Source of the DNA: Halicephalobus mephisto
Taxonomy: Eukaryota > Nematoda > Chromadorea > Rhabditida > Panagrolaimidae
DNA: 64,000 nucleotides
Assembly (NCBI GenBank): GCA_009193035.1
Contig: SWDT01000010.1
Span: 620,001-684,000 of the forward strand
Reading direction: 5' to 3'
Positions 19,844 to 31,621 of this stretch are shown in pieces (positions within the stretch are counted from its first letter, which is position 1; each line of letters begins with the position of its first letter). A model generated the notes under the pieces. That model was not told the origin of the DNA. It searched no databases and worked only from the letters and a program-made list of their open reading frames with translations. The translations under genes and the position numbers were made by a program.

Positions 19844-21655
19844 ATGAAAATTAATATTAACTTGATATTTTTATTGTTTATTAACTTAATTAGGCTTAGC
19901 TGTGGATACAAGTTCCTAGTTTTCACTGCCACGAGCAGCAGAAGTCACATGATAGCCAGCGGCAGACTAGCTGACACTTTAGCCGAAGATGGACATAATG
20001 TGGTGAGGTCCAAGATCACCGTAATGTTGTTACTGTAGATGTGTGTTTTCAGACGGTTCTAACTCATCAGCATACTCTTAGTTCCACTGAATTCAAGTAC
20101 ACTAATCAGAAAATCGTCACTGTAGGGAGTGTCAATCAAACCAACATCGAGATGTTCGATAAAAGGAAAAAAATCTCTGTAGAAAATGTTTTCAAAGGGA
20201 CTTCCATCATGAACACGTTCTACGCGACTAGTGGATGGTCAGAGTCACTCATCAAGTCATGTGAAAGTAAACTACTCCAACAACTAGTAAATTACTTTTT
20301 GTTCTATTTTAGCCGTTCTGATTGAAAATCAGAAAGAAATCCAAATTTTGAAATCAGAAAACTTTGACGCTATTCTCGTCGGACAACTGTTTCCTTGTGG
20401 ATCAGCATTGTCTCGTGTTTTAAACATCAAAGTACATTTCCTTATCAATAGTTGCTCATTTGCGGATCATATTGCTTCTTATGTCGGTCTTCCTGTGCCC
20501 CTGGGATATGTCCCGACTGTGGCTGATCTCGGGGTACTGGACACCATGCGTTTCACTGACAGGATTGCCAACGAACTAGAATCGTGGATGATGACGGGAT
20601 ACATAAAAGGTTTTGATGGAACTACGGAATTATTTAGGAAATATTATGGACAGGAATTTCCAGATGTTGTAAAGGCGAGATTTTAAGGATCAAAACAAAC
20701 ATTAAATGGATTTTTAGATAATCCAACAAAGTCCTCTTATCTTCACCATGGTCGATGAGATCTTAGATTTCCCGAGACCTATATTCAATAAGATCATCAA
20801 CGTCGGAGGTCTAGGGATGTCCAGATCTACAAAAGCTCTTTCAGAGCCTTTCAAAACTGAAATAAAAAAAGGAAAAAACGGAACAGTTTTCTTTTCCCTA
20901 GGTTCCAATGCGGATACTTCTTTCGTTCCTTACATTGTCAAAAAAAACCTTTTCGACGCCTTTGCAGTTTTCCCCGATTATCACTTCATCGTCAGACTTG
21001 ACGAAGGAGATTCAGAAGCACTAGAATACGCAAGAAACATTAACAATGTTTATGTTACTCATTGGGCCCCTCAGAAAGAACTTCTCGAAGAAGCTGATTT
21101 GAAGCTGTTCATCACCCACGGGGGCTACAACAGTATGCTTGAGGTCGGATATGCCGGGAAACCGTGTTTATTCATCCCGATGATGTTCGATCAACACAGA
21201 AATGCAAAAATCGCAGAGAGGAACGGATGGGGAAAGATACTGAACAGGAAGAAGCTTCTGGAGACGAAAGACGAGTTAGTAGAAGATTTAAAAGAAATGC
21301 TGACTAATGGAAAGTAGGTAAATTTAAACTGAAATGAATCTATGTTATTATTTTCAGTTATACTAAAGCCGCAATGAGAGTGAAGAAACTTCTGAATTCG
21401 AAACCTTTTTCTCCTAAGGAACTCTTTTTGAAGAATATCCAGTTTGTGATGGAAAATGATGGAGTACTCCCCGAACTCCAACCAGCCTCAGTAAATTTGT
21501 CTTTCATCCAGCAATTCAACCTTGATATTTACTTTTTATTGTTTTTCACTCTTTTGAGTCTCTTTTTCCTCGTTTTTTACGGTCTTTGTTTCCTTGTTAA
21601 TTCGTTCAGAAAATCGAATTTAACAGAATTTATTATTAAAAAGAAAATACAATGA
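19844..21655 (+). CDS. UDP-glucuronosyltransferase / glucosyltransferase
   Basis: Five exons, 19844-20002, 20053-20266, 20313-20668, 20718-21313 and 21358-21655, give about 540 residues with consistent phases. A signal peptide (NLIFLLFINLIRLSCGYKFLV) is followed by the acceptor domain with FTATSSRSHMIASGRLADTL (the conserved His near the start) and SENFDAILVGQLFPCG. The donor-binding signature is WAPQKELL through THGGYNSMLEVGYAGKPCLF to MMFDQHRNA (about residues 359-402). A C-terminal TM (LLFFTLLSLFFLVFYGLCFL, about 490-515) is followed by a basic Lys-rich tail ending KKKIQ, typical ER retention. Role: conjugation of sugars to lipophilic compounds in the ER lumen. The length is normal for nematode ugt genes. 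Substrate cannot be told from sequence. Confidence 0.92.
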
Positions 21656-22340
21656 AACAATATCCGAAATCTATGCGACGGGAATCTTATCGAGTACCTG
21701 TTTAAGGCGACCTGGCATTAATGCAGTCCAACGGTCTAGACGATCACGACATCAGAAGCAGTCTTGTAAGATTCTGGAGAAATGTCTTTGTCTTCTTTAT
21801 TAGTGGAAGAAGGGATTGAACCGAGATAAGTTTCGGAGAGAAAATTCTCTTTTCCCTAAAAAGATTTTGGATGAGGGATCTTGGACAGATTAAAGGATCT
21901 AAGACATGAAAAAAATCATAATTTTTGTTTGACGAAAACATAACAAATCCAATTTCCGTCATTGTTGTGGACGCATAGTCTCCACAACTGGGGACATTCA
22001 GGACACCCAAGACTTAACAGTTTTCTCTCTCTATTGAGGAGTTCAAGAAGGAACACTTCGGTTAATCGGGACTCCCCTGGGTGTTGTACTTATATTATTA
22101 GTCTTGTTTCTACAGTGTATTTTGTCTGTCTTAATAAAAGACAACAGTCACAAATGATAAATATTCACGAAAACCGTAATAATTGTGTTATTTTTCGAAA
22201 TTGAGAATTGTAAAAATCACATTGTGACGTTCGTGTTTGTTACTTCTACAAAAGTTAAAACTTCTGCATGTAAAAGTTCATAAACGAGATAGAAATTGTA
22301 TGTTTAGATGTAGATTATGTCTTATTAGGAATAGTTATTG
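21656..22340. other. Intergenic between convergent genes
   Basis: No clear gene. An 88-residue minus frame (21744-22010) has no recognisable domain, no splice support and no conserved pattern. Short GGGTGT/ACACCC inverted words occur near 21995-22085. Confidence 0.45.
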
Positions 22341-24875
22341 TTAATCAATAGAACTTACTGATTTCGATCCTCCTAATCCGACATGACCAATGTTCCTTGA
22401 TCCACTTGAGAATGGACTCGAAGCTGCGTGCAGCTCAACAGGAGTCATCATGCTTTCTTTTTCTTCCTTCAATGCTTCCATCTCGTATTTTTTCGTCCGT
22501 CTGCTTTTCTTTCTGAAGCTCTCGCCCAATCCAGACAGACTCTCCAACAACGATTTCCTTCTTCCGAGATTAGGCTTAGGTGTAGGTTCAGGATCTTGTG
22601 GCTGGATGGTGGTAGAACACCTTCTGATGTCGTTCGTTGCTTTCCCGAGAAGGACTTCACTGACTTTCCTGACTACTATAGGTTCTGCCAGGTGACTGGC
22701 GTCACTATTAGGACTTAGAAATCCATCATTGCTAGGCGATTTTAATGTTCCAGAAGTAACGTTCTCTGATCTCGTTGAATTCACCAGATGATAAGTTCTG
22801 GACTGTCTTCTCGACGATGAAGGAGTTGCAGAATGAGTGAGGAAAATCAAAGGTCCGCTGTAAGAGCTTCTGCCCGTTCCACTATAGAAAGAAGCATGTG
22901 AAATCTTAGGTTCAAAACCAGAATATTGAGAATACTTTGAAGGAACCCCATGAAGTGGATGGAAGTTGTGACAGGACGTCTCTGAAGGCACATGTTGGAA
23001 AACCAAAGGAGCTGAAGTTTCGGAGTTTCTCCTGCCGTTGAGGACGGTTTCTGATCTCCACTGACAAACTGCTTTTTCCAAGACGTCGAATTGAGGCTTG
23101 ATGCTCTGTTTAGAGATTAGAGTTTGTCGGGAAGAAGAACGGCTTCTGAAAAGAAATAAAAATGACATAAATCATTGATATCTATTGCTATTGACACAGG
23201 ATTTTGAAATCGAATAGGGAATTCTTAATTTTCGACAAAATCAATTTTTTCTAATATATCTGTTTTCGAAAATTATTTCTGATCAATTTTTCTTGTATTT
23301 GGCGTTTGGACATCTGAAGCTGAAGTCCCCAAGGATACCTCATATTTAAAGATTTATGAATAAGCGTCTTGTGCGTGGACGTTCTCCGACCCCATGTTGT
23401 TTTCTTCAAGGGATCAGAGTTCCAACATCCTTTAATCGAAAAGTTAACTTCTAACCCGAAGATGTTTATATAGAATAACAACAGTAAAATCACAGTGTAA
23501 ATTTCTACAATTCACACAGTATGTAATTGTTGGATCGTCGCTGGGGAATCCGGATCCACGTGTAGATGAAAATATGTGGAAATAACTTTATGGAGCCAAA
23601 GACACGAGATAAACCACAACTCTATTACAATTATTGCGCAATCTCCAAATTGTCACCAACCCACAATCGTACACCTTTCGTTGGTCCTCAGGGTATTTCC
23701 CCTCGGGACCAACGCTGTGTGGCTTGCATTCAAATAGATTGTGCACAATCCAACAGTAATGTATGACTCTTAAAAATTCTGATTTTTTAGTACAGTATCT
23801 ACAATCGACTGCGAGATGTCATGGAAAAGTTCATTTCGTGATTTTTGGTTTTCCATCACCGCTGTCTGATATCCAGAAATGAACAAATGTGGTTATCACC
23901 TCAAGAAATGAAAACTAGATTATCCTAGGATCACAAATAGGATTACTAGTAACCCTTTTTGATTAATTTTAATTTTTCTTATTTTAATCGATTTACCGTA
24001 ATTCGGAAACTTGCAATTGGAGCAAATTGCTAATTTAAATAATTTCGTTTTGAAAGTATTTGGATTGATAGTAATATACCAAGATGATTGAAATTAATTT
24101 TAATTTCTGAAAACTTACGAATTTTTAGACATCTTTCTATTTGAATACTTCCTCGTTAAATACCCGCCTAGACTTTGAGGAGAAACCAGCGTCAGCCTGT
24201 TGTAAACAATAAAGAAATGTCTCAATATCACTGCCCAGATAAAGAAAACGATCAAAGTCAGGATAATCTCGTGTGGCATGACATGGGTAAAAGCCGGATG
24301 CAGAATGGTCTTCTGAGTTTCGAACACTAATTCAGAAAGAGTCGATTTTGAGCACTTGTTCTGACTGAAGATTTGCGAAGTGTAGTTTGTCCCAGGTCGA
24401 AGATTCTTAATGAGGACAAAGTGCTGAGAACTCGGGAGGTGGAGGGTAATGGACTCGAAAGGGTCATCGAAGGGGTTGTAGGAGAGTTCAAAGGAATACT
24501 TAGATCGGACAGAAGGCGTCGACCACTGCAAAATGGCGTAGGAATCTTTTATTTCCGACGAGTTGAAGGACGTAACAGGAGGGGGATCTTCTGAAACAAA
24601 AAACTTCAAATTCAGATATATTCTAAAGTACTGTAACTTTTAAAAAAAAATTTTTTTACAGTAATTTATCAAAACTATTTTTTTTTTGAAAAAAGAACTG
24701 TCGCAAAAAGTAACTTTTAACAATTTATCATTTGTCAAATGTCATCGAAAATTGATAGACTTGCTCAAATCTCTGGTTAAATCCCCTTGTTTTCGAATTT
24801 AATAAAATAAAAAATAAAAACTTACCACAATGAATCTCCACTGGAGCCATATGGACTAAAACCCTGATTTTTTTC
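22341..24875 (-). CDS. Fibronectin type III single-pass membrane protein (5' end open)
   Basis: Three exons are supported: 24875-24826, 24590-24119 and 23145-22341, in matching phases (2, 1, 2). The middle exon holds a fibronectin III domain (CEDPPPVTSFNSSEI, YAILQWSTPS, NLRPGTNYTSQIF), then a TM (PHEIILTLIVFFIWAVILRH). The last exon is a 270-residue Ser/Arg-rich cytoplasmic tail with basic-Ser sites such as RRKSLLESLSG. The first listed exon starts in phase 2, so at least one upstream exon with the signal peptide is missing from this model and was not found with confidence in 24876-26200. Likely a cell-surface receptor or adhesion protein; no specific family is recognised. The 973-nt intron holds a MITE. 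Confidence 0.65.
23528..23755. mobile_element. MITE, family 1, copy 1
   Basis: A 228-bp element with short terminal inverted repeats (tgttggat at the start, atccaaca at the end) and a 5-bp direct repeat gtaat on both sides. It contains an inner hairpin, cgttggtcc with ggaccaacg. It sits in an intron of the fibronectin III gene. A diverged second copy is at 27724-27955. Confidence 0.7.
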
Positions 24876-26501
24876 CTAAAATTAAAATAAAATTATTAAA
24901 AAATCATCAAAACAAAAAACGCTAAAAAACAATGACAGTTGGAAAATCAAGTAAACGTATTTCGAAAGTAAAACAGATCCGTAAAAATTAGATCAATATA
25001 CAGAAAATTCAGCAAAGTTTACTGGATAAAATAAGTCATGTTTCACAACGAAGATCTTTTTTCAGCTTCTTATTCTTTAGTCGATTGCTTGGGGAATTCG
25101 TCGCCAAAAGTTCCTTAAAAACAAAGCTTGAGGCAAAAAGGAGGATAAGATTTGAAAAATGCCAAAAATGAAGGACCCAAAGGACGAGCGACAAATGACC
25201 AAAGGAAAAACCTATCTTTGGTCTTCAAAAAGTAATTTTGGTAAAAAACACCGAAATTTGTTTGTATATTATTTGGAAGAGCAAATTTCACAAGATATCC
25301 AACAAGAGCCCTTTGAGGCAAATGACGCTTGACTAAACAGCAGTTCCCACTCACTGTTGTTTCCGGAATTGGTGAAATTTCATTTTCAAAAAGACTAAAG
25401 ATGGATAAATGGATTTTTGAACTTGGTTTACCTCGAACAAGATTAAAATTAACTTGTTTCGAAATTTGTTGAATTTATTCTTAGACATTTGGAAAACAAA
25501 AAACTTTTTTTTGATTTGCAATATTTCTAAAATTATTCTACCCGAATTCACATCAGCACCTCCGGCATTTTATGTGGGAAAATGCAAAAATTGGATAACG
25601 ACAAATTTGACTTTTCGAACTTTGAAAAATAAAACAACTTCCTTAGAATAAATAATGAGTTTCCATGGACTAACTATGCATTTTACTTTTTAAATTCTTA
25701 CTTTCCGGATAGGAAAATTTACTTTTTCAAATTTGGTCCTGATCTGGATGACAGTTTTACTTTAATTTTGCACAGTAAAATAAAAAAGTAATTTCGGTCC
25801 AAATGGTCTTCTGAGATGAACCGTACGTTAATTCGGAGTTCTCCAAAGTGCATTCAGAATTTGCAGAAAATTTTGACGAACACATCTACGAAACCCTTTA
25901 ATTATTATTTTTTTCTGATAATTGGTCTAAATTACAAAACTGTAATCAATATTACAATTTCATGCAAGTAGAAAAAATAATTATTCACTTTAATGAAGTT
26001 ACAACGGGATTTTTAAAAATAAAAAAAGTAATTTTGCAGTTTTTAAATATTTGATATATGAAAGTTTGAGTTTTATCTTGTCCTCGTGGTCCAGACAGGG
26101 TATTTGGCAAAAGTAGATAACCGATTCCGAGTAAAGATCCAATAAGCTGCAAATTGAGTTACAACTTGGTTTAAAAAACTACAGATTGCAAATTTACTTT
26201 CTCTGTTAACTGAAGCTTATTATTTTTGACGAAGTTTGTTCGAAATGAAATTTAAATCTTTCTTTGTTAAATATATATAAATAATTCAAAATATATTTAG
26301 AAGTCATTGAAAACAGCTAAGCTATTATTTTGTCCAGACTAAGTCTGAAAAGTCTGGATTTTCTCCTATAAGCGTCTAGTAAATTATTTGCTTTAGAAGC
26401 TTATGAATCTTTTCCTTAGTAGTTGCTAGTTTTGTCATATTCTAGAAGTTGAGAATAAATCTCAGATATTATACATAGAACAAAAGATTTAATACATCGG
26501 T

Positions 26502-26900
26502 ACACAAGTTAAATAAAGTGTATTAATGCATTGTATACAATATATTGATAAAAATTGAATGTGATATATCAATTCATTATATTTGATATACCGGTACATG
26601 AATTGAGTACAATGTGTTAATACACAAGTTGAATGAAGTGTATTAATGCATGGTATACAATATATTGATATAAACTGAATGTGATATATCAATTTATTAT
26701 ATTTCATGTACCGGTACATGAATTGAGTACAATGTGTTAATACACAAGTTAAATAAAGTGTATTAATGCATGGTATACAATATATTGATATAAACTGAAT
26801 GTGATATATTAATATATTATATTTGATGTACCGGTACATGAATTGAATATAATATGTTAGTACACAAGTTAAATAAAGTGTATTAGTGGACTATATACAA
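26502..26900. repeat. Tandem repeat, 120-bp unit
   Basis: About 3.3 copies with an exact 120-bp period, seen in words such as tattaatgca, tatacaatatattgata and accggtacatgaattg recurring at the same offset. Because 120 is divisible by three, an open frame of 40-residue repeats runs through it on the minus strand; it has no protein-like features. Confidence 0.9.
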
Positions 26901-27160
26901 CTTATATTATTTTCAACACACCATATAACATGTATCATTTTTACGTGTAGGTGAATGATGTCATATAAACTTGCTAGACTTACTTTCTGAAGTCTTTCTA
27001 ATCAACTATTCTACTGAGTTCATTCACAGTTTAATAGTACTAATTTATGCAGAATATGACTACGGAATTCCTCCTTTTTGTAGAATTGAACACTTCAATA
27101 ATCTTGTTAATTGCATTGCCTTCGGAAAATACAGTAAAATTTCTGTTGAAATTTTGTTAA

Positions 27161-27340
27161 TACAGTCGAACTTGGATATAATATACTCCCTTGGGACGGG
27201 GCAAAGCGTATCTTATAACAAAGGATATGTTATAACGGGGGTAAATTTGAAGGCAGAATAGCCAAACTCACTCATTCAGACCGCGGCTATGACGTGAGAT
27301 ATGTTATAGTGAGGGTATCTTATATCCAAGTTCTACTGTA
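27161..27340. mobile_element. pogo/Tc1-like MITE
   Basis: A 180-bp element with terminal inverted repeats of about 28 bp: tacagtcgaacttggatata at the left and its complement at the right. The outer dinucleotide is TA, the usual Tc1/mariner target. The CAGTNGAACTTGGATATAA end resembles pogo-type ends. It has no coding capacity. Confidence 0.7.
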
Positions 27341-27723
27341 TAAATTTCATTAATATCATTGATATTATCTATTCTTAAAAATTACCGTAGAAAAGAATAG
27401 TGCGCGAAATTTTATGTTAAAATAAATTAATTTTGAATTACATAACGACATATTTTGATGATACTGTAGACTGTTTAAGTTTCTTTTCTTATTCCAATTT
27501 CATTGTCTTAGGAAGTGTCATTTTTGAAGATGTTGATTACAAAATTCTCCAAACAAATAAACGTTTCCATTCAAGTATCTTGTTTACCACCCACAATATC
27601 CTTTTTTAATGGTCTGGCAAGAATCACCAAAGAAAACAATGGCACTGAATGGAACGACATTCTAGATTCATTAAAGTTTTAAAAAATAGTTAAATAGATG
27701 TCAACTTTGTCATCAATGAAATA

Positions 27724-27955
27724 GCTAGATTGTGGATAGGGACTTCTGATCCATGTGTAAATGAGAAAGAAATACAAAATTGGTCTATTGAACCAGAAGC
27801 GGCATATACAACACAACTTTGATAAACTATCGCGCAATTCACCTAATTTTTCCGCCAGTGCACCATTGTTAGCTTTTCGTTAGTCCTCTGGGTATTTCCC
27901 TTCGGGACCAACGCTGTACAAATTTGCCTTCAAATGGATGATACATGATCCAACA
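27724..27955. mobile_element. MITE, family 1, copy 2
   Basis: A diverged copy of the element at 23528-23755. It shares gtcctctgggtatttccc and gggaccaacgctgta around the central hairpin and the right end atccaaca. The left end is degraded (tagattgtggat). Confidence 0.65.
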
Positions 27956-28270
27956 TAAATCAAAAACAATATTTCCAAGGATTTTGTTGAAAGACATGTT
28001 TTTAAATATATAGGTGTTTTGGATTGTACAAACAAATTATAACTTTTGTAGGTATCACAAATATGAATATTACTACGTGATTTTTGTGAGAATAGTCAGT
28101 TTTGGAAAATAATACAACATAATTATTACAATTTCTACGAACATTTGGTACTTTTGAGAAAAATTGACATTTAACAAGAATTACATTCAACGTCACATAA
28201 GATGCAAAAACTTGAGTGACGAAATATAGCACAAAAGTTACAATTTTTTGCACAATAATTACTGCAATTA

Positions 28271-28480
28271 GTTTAAGTTTGAAATTCTATTGTTTGTAAA
28301 TTCGATATAGTGCGAAGTAGGAATAAAAGTAAAGTAATTACTGTACGCACGTCACCAACGAAACAGATGGATCAAAGAAGCAAACAATTAAAATTAAAAA
28401 TTTATTTCGTTTAAGTTTGAAATTCTATTGTTTGTAAATTCGATATAGTGCAAAATAGGAATAAAAGTAAAGTAATTACT
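28271..28480. repeat. Direct repeat, 138-bp offset
   Basis: The stretch gtttaagtttgaaattctat with about 55 further bases (to aaagtaattactgta) occurs at 28271 and again at 28409 with only a few changes. Confidence 0.8.
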
Positions 28481-28791
28481 GTAATTACTGCAATTATCAT
28501 CACAATATTGATCTATTATTTTTGGACTTAACTATCCGCAACTTTTACCGTAATATTTATTGTGAAAAAAGACTTTACTTCCTAAATATTCTTTTATAAA
28601 TAAACATTTGGTTTTTGATGTTATTAACATTAAATTTAAGTCTAATTTATTTGATCTAATTCCAAAAATACAACTAATGCCCTTTCCTGATGGACGTGAC
28701 TTTTGGTCCAATTTTCAAGATGGTTTTGGAATCAAATTTATGTTTTTCATAGACTCTCGAGGAAAGCCGCAGTTTATTTGCTTTTCCGAGG

Positions 28792-30033
28792 ATGTCTCCA
28801 GAAAGAGTTCTGTTGCCCCAGATATCCATAATCAGTACGAATAATCCGTCTTTTGATCACGCTGCTCCACAGTATTTCTGTTGTTTTGGGTTCTGTCACG
28901 CTAAGGCAAGTTTTTTAAGTTACAGTAATGCAAAGTACTTTCGCAAAAAGTCCGAATTTGAAATTGCTCTAACATCCGAGGAATTTTCGTAATTTTTTGT
29001 TACATTTGGAACTTTGGTCGTTTTTTACTATCGGAAAATGCTATAAAATTGAACATAAATTTTTTTAAAACATGAGTAAAATAAGCTTTCGAAAAACGCC
29101 AAAGCTCAAGTTTGGCTTCCAATGTGAGGAAACTTTACGATGATGAATTCCCATTAAAGTCGATTTTAATTTTATATTTTTTAATATCATGTAAGATTAT
29201 AAAGTCATCCAAATCTGATAAAAAAGGATTATGGAAATCCATTAAGAGCTGTTTTATATAATTTTGCACTTTTTTAACACAAAAACTGATCAAATTCAGA
29301 CTTGAAAATCATATAAGATACGGTAGAAGGACTTGTAGATTCTGAATATACGTCGAGAATGGAAGGTTTACCTTTAGAATTTGGAAGTTCCAGATCCCGA
29401 AGGTCAACTTGTAATTCTGACTTCAGATTCGGAATCTACGGACTAGATTACTTTATTGTACTTTTTTAAACGTAAAAACAGTCATTTTTTGAAAAATACA
29501 AGTTTATTCGGAATGGTTTAACATGATTCATGAAATTAGGAAAATTTGAATTTAAAAAAACACAGATATCGATGGTTTAATTTTAGACAGTAGGAGCCCT
29601 TATTTTCGGAATCGAACTGGTTCAACTAATCGGTGTTGCTGTATTTTTATTTCTTCAATCAGCTACGTACTCCACTGCTGAATGGAGATCGTCCTCCGCT
29701 CTGATTGCCGTAGGGCTTTCGTTGGTGTATTTGATGGTGGCAGCAATCACCAACGGACTTTTCTTCCTTGGTCTCAGATACGAACATAGTGTTCTCCTGT
29801 TACCGTATTTCTTCCGACAGATAATTCTGACTTTTGCTTGTATGATTGCACCGTTATTCTGGAACTATATTTTCGGGCATTGTATCGTAGTAGCCCTATG
29901 GCACATCATGTTGGCAATAACCGTCTTCGGGGTCTATAGGTACTTTGTTGACTATGAAAACTTTCTTGTCAGGAACTCGAGCCAATCAGAAACCCATCTT
30001 TATAGTCAAGTATCACTTCAAAACGCTTGTTAA
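28792..30033 (+). CDS. Small multi-TM membrane protein, LAPTM-like layout
   Basis: Two exons, 28792-28905 and 29587-30033, are joined in phase 0 and give about 186 residues. The donor is AAG|GCAAGT, a GC-AG intron of 681 nt, and the acceptor is ttttag. The join gives QYFCCFGFCHAK|TVGALIFGIELVQLIG, the Cys-rich start and first TM seen in nematode four-TM proteins of the LAPTM/DUF-type class. Further TM segments are ALIAVGLSLVYLMVAAI, LLLPYFFRQIILTFACM and ALWHIMLAITVFGVYRYF, with a short polar tail. Probable endosomal or lysosomal membrane protein by family layout; no catalytic residues are seen. The start is the first ATG in frame. Confidence 0.68.
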
Positions 30034-30266
30034 TCAAGAAATTTATCGATTTATCTTTATTCTTTGCCGAATATACTTCACCTTGGGTCTTGTTCAGCCT
30101 GAATGATGTCAATAAGGTTATTTTTCATTTCATTGCTGAACAGTGTTTCATTTTTGAAGGAACGCAAGACCGGCTGTCAATTTCTCTACTTTTATTTGAT
30201 TCAAATAGCGTCATTTCCACCCGAAGTGTGTGATCAAGTTTACTCAAGTTTTTTGTTCATCGAAAA

Positions 30267-30700
30267 ATGCTGAAACCCCTGTGTGTGTTATTTTTGGTCT
30301 TTTCGATTACCCAGGTCCTGTCCCTCGAGTGTTACACGGGGTACTCTGTCATCGCAGGGCAGACTGTCGGGACCACTACTGAGACATGTAAGAAATCCAG
30401 TGATCAATGCTACAAGGCCAAAGCTGATCTCGCCACTCTGAGTAAACTCAAGTTGGCCGGATGTTCGACTTTCAGATGCATGGTGAGATTTTTTAAATTT
30501 AATTTATCAATTTATAATTGTCTCTACAGTTAGCTCGTAATAGTTGTACAACTCAACAGATAGCGGGACAAACAGTCGAATTGTGCTGCTGCAACGACAA
30601 AGATCTCTGCAATGGAGCTGATCCCAATAGTCCTACCGGTGTCCTAAACAATCTGAAAAACTCCCTCATTGGAGGAGCATTAAAGACATTTACTGGCTAG
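30267..30700 (+). CDS. Secreted ET-module (Ly-6-like) cysteine-rich protein
   Basis: Two exons, 30267-30482 and 30530-30700, with a 47-nt intron, give about 128 residues. A signal peptide (MLKPLCVLFLVFSITQVLS) is followed by one cysteine-rich domain beginning LECYTGYSVIAGQ, with TCKKSSDQCYKAK, AGCSTFRCM and the closing LCCCNDKDLCNGA. The ending CCxxDxCN is the mark of three-finger/Ly-6-like domains and of the nematode ET module. The role is unknown; such proteins are extracellular, and some relatives are GPI-anchored, but here the tail after the domain (about 27 residues) is not strongly hydrophobic. Confidence 0.82.
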
Positions 30701-31621
30701 ATTGAACATAATTTGAAAAGAAAATATGATTATATAAAAAAGTGTATCCGAAATAAAAAATATACTTATCAAACGAAACATCTCCCTCGCACAATTTGAC
30801 TTGCTCTTGTAGCGCAGTGGTGTGAGAGTCGTTTTTGAATCCTAGTGCCTTCGGTTCAGTTCCTCTCCATTGTCAGTGATGGTGGCTAACCCAGCCAAAG
30901 TTTCCTTACCTCGAATGCTCATATGTAGAGAACAACAGCTGAGACAAACCTTTTTAGCTTTTATTTGCTGTTTGTTATTCGTTTGGAAAAACTCCCATCA
31001 ATAATTTAAATTATTTTTGATTTAGTTTGATTGTGCAAAAAACATATTTCTTCTTGTCGATAAATCATCAAACAAGTCTCAAATTTCGCTTCATAAACCA
31101 AAATTTCCAGGAAAACTTGAAAGCTCAAAAATTGATCAGCATCTTCAACTTTGACAACTGACGCAAGTCGGCAGTCTGGTAACGGCACGGATTGATGAAA
31201 AAGAAGTTTTCTTTTGATGTCTGACCGTTGATTTTGTTTTTTATTTTTTATCCTAAATCTTTGAATTTTAGAAAAGAATTTTTCTGACGTAATATTGACC
31301 TATACCAATTTTGTTTAGTTTTAGTTTTGTCCCGCCCAAAATGCCATTTTCTTCAATTTCCTTTAGGTCTTTTTTCCTGGAACGAAATAAGACAAAAAAT
31401 TTTAATTCTTGTTTCCAAAAAACAAAGATTCATTTTCATTATTTCTTGTCCAGACCAATTCACAAAATACATTTTTATTTTATTATCCTTTGGCCTCAGA
31501 GGAAAAATGAAAAATTTCAGTTTTGGGTCGACTAATCTATTTTTATTTCTTCGAAAAAATTTTGGAAGAAATTATTTTTTTTGCTAATGGATAATTTAAA
31601 TTTTTAGGTCATGCTGATATT
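30701..31621. other. Intergenic, possible tRNA relic
   Basis: Contains tagcgcagtggtg (A-box-like, about 30812) and ggttcagttcc (B-box-like, about 30854) at tRNA spacing but without an acceptor stem. It is probably a decayed tRNA or tRNA-derived SINE. Otherwise AT-rich with no gene. Confidence 0.3.

Larger units (their letters stand above)
24876..28791. other. Repeat-rich intergenic region
   Basis: No complete gene. Contents noted separately are a 120-bp tandem repeat, two MITEs and a direct repeat. On the minus strand at about 26070-26149 a frame reading LIGSLLGIGYLLLPNTLSG after a cag acceptor looks coding-like and might be a missing exon of the fibronectin III gene, but no supporting donor was found. 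Confidence 0.4.

Noticed and set aside
21744..22010. 88-residue minus-strand frame between the UGT and fibronectin III genes
   Set aside because: No signal peptide, domain, splice partner or coding-like codon use.
25115..25354. 79-residue minus-strand frame upstream of the fibronectin III gene
   Set aside because: Considered as its missing first exon, but there is no fitting donor or phase and the surrounding ggcaaa words look repeat-like.
26489..26839. Open frame of 116 residues with 40-residue repeats on the minus strand
   Set aside because: It is a by-product of the 120-bp tandem repeat, whose unit is divisible by three. Composition is low-complexity with no protein features.
30800..30870. 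Possible tRNA (A-box and B-box-like words)
   Set aside because: No acceptor stem or anticodon arm can be formed, and the B box is imperfect. At best a relic.
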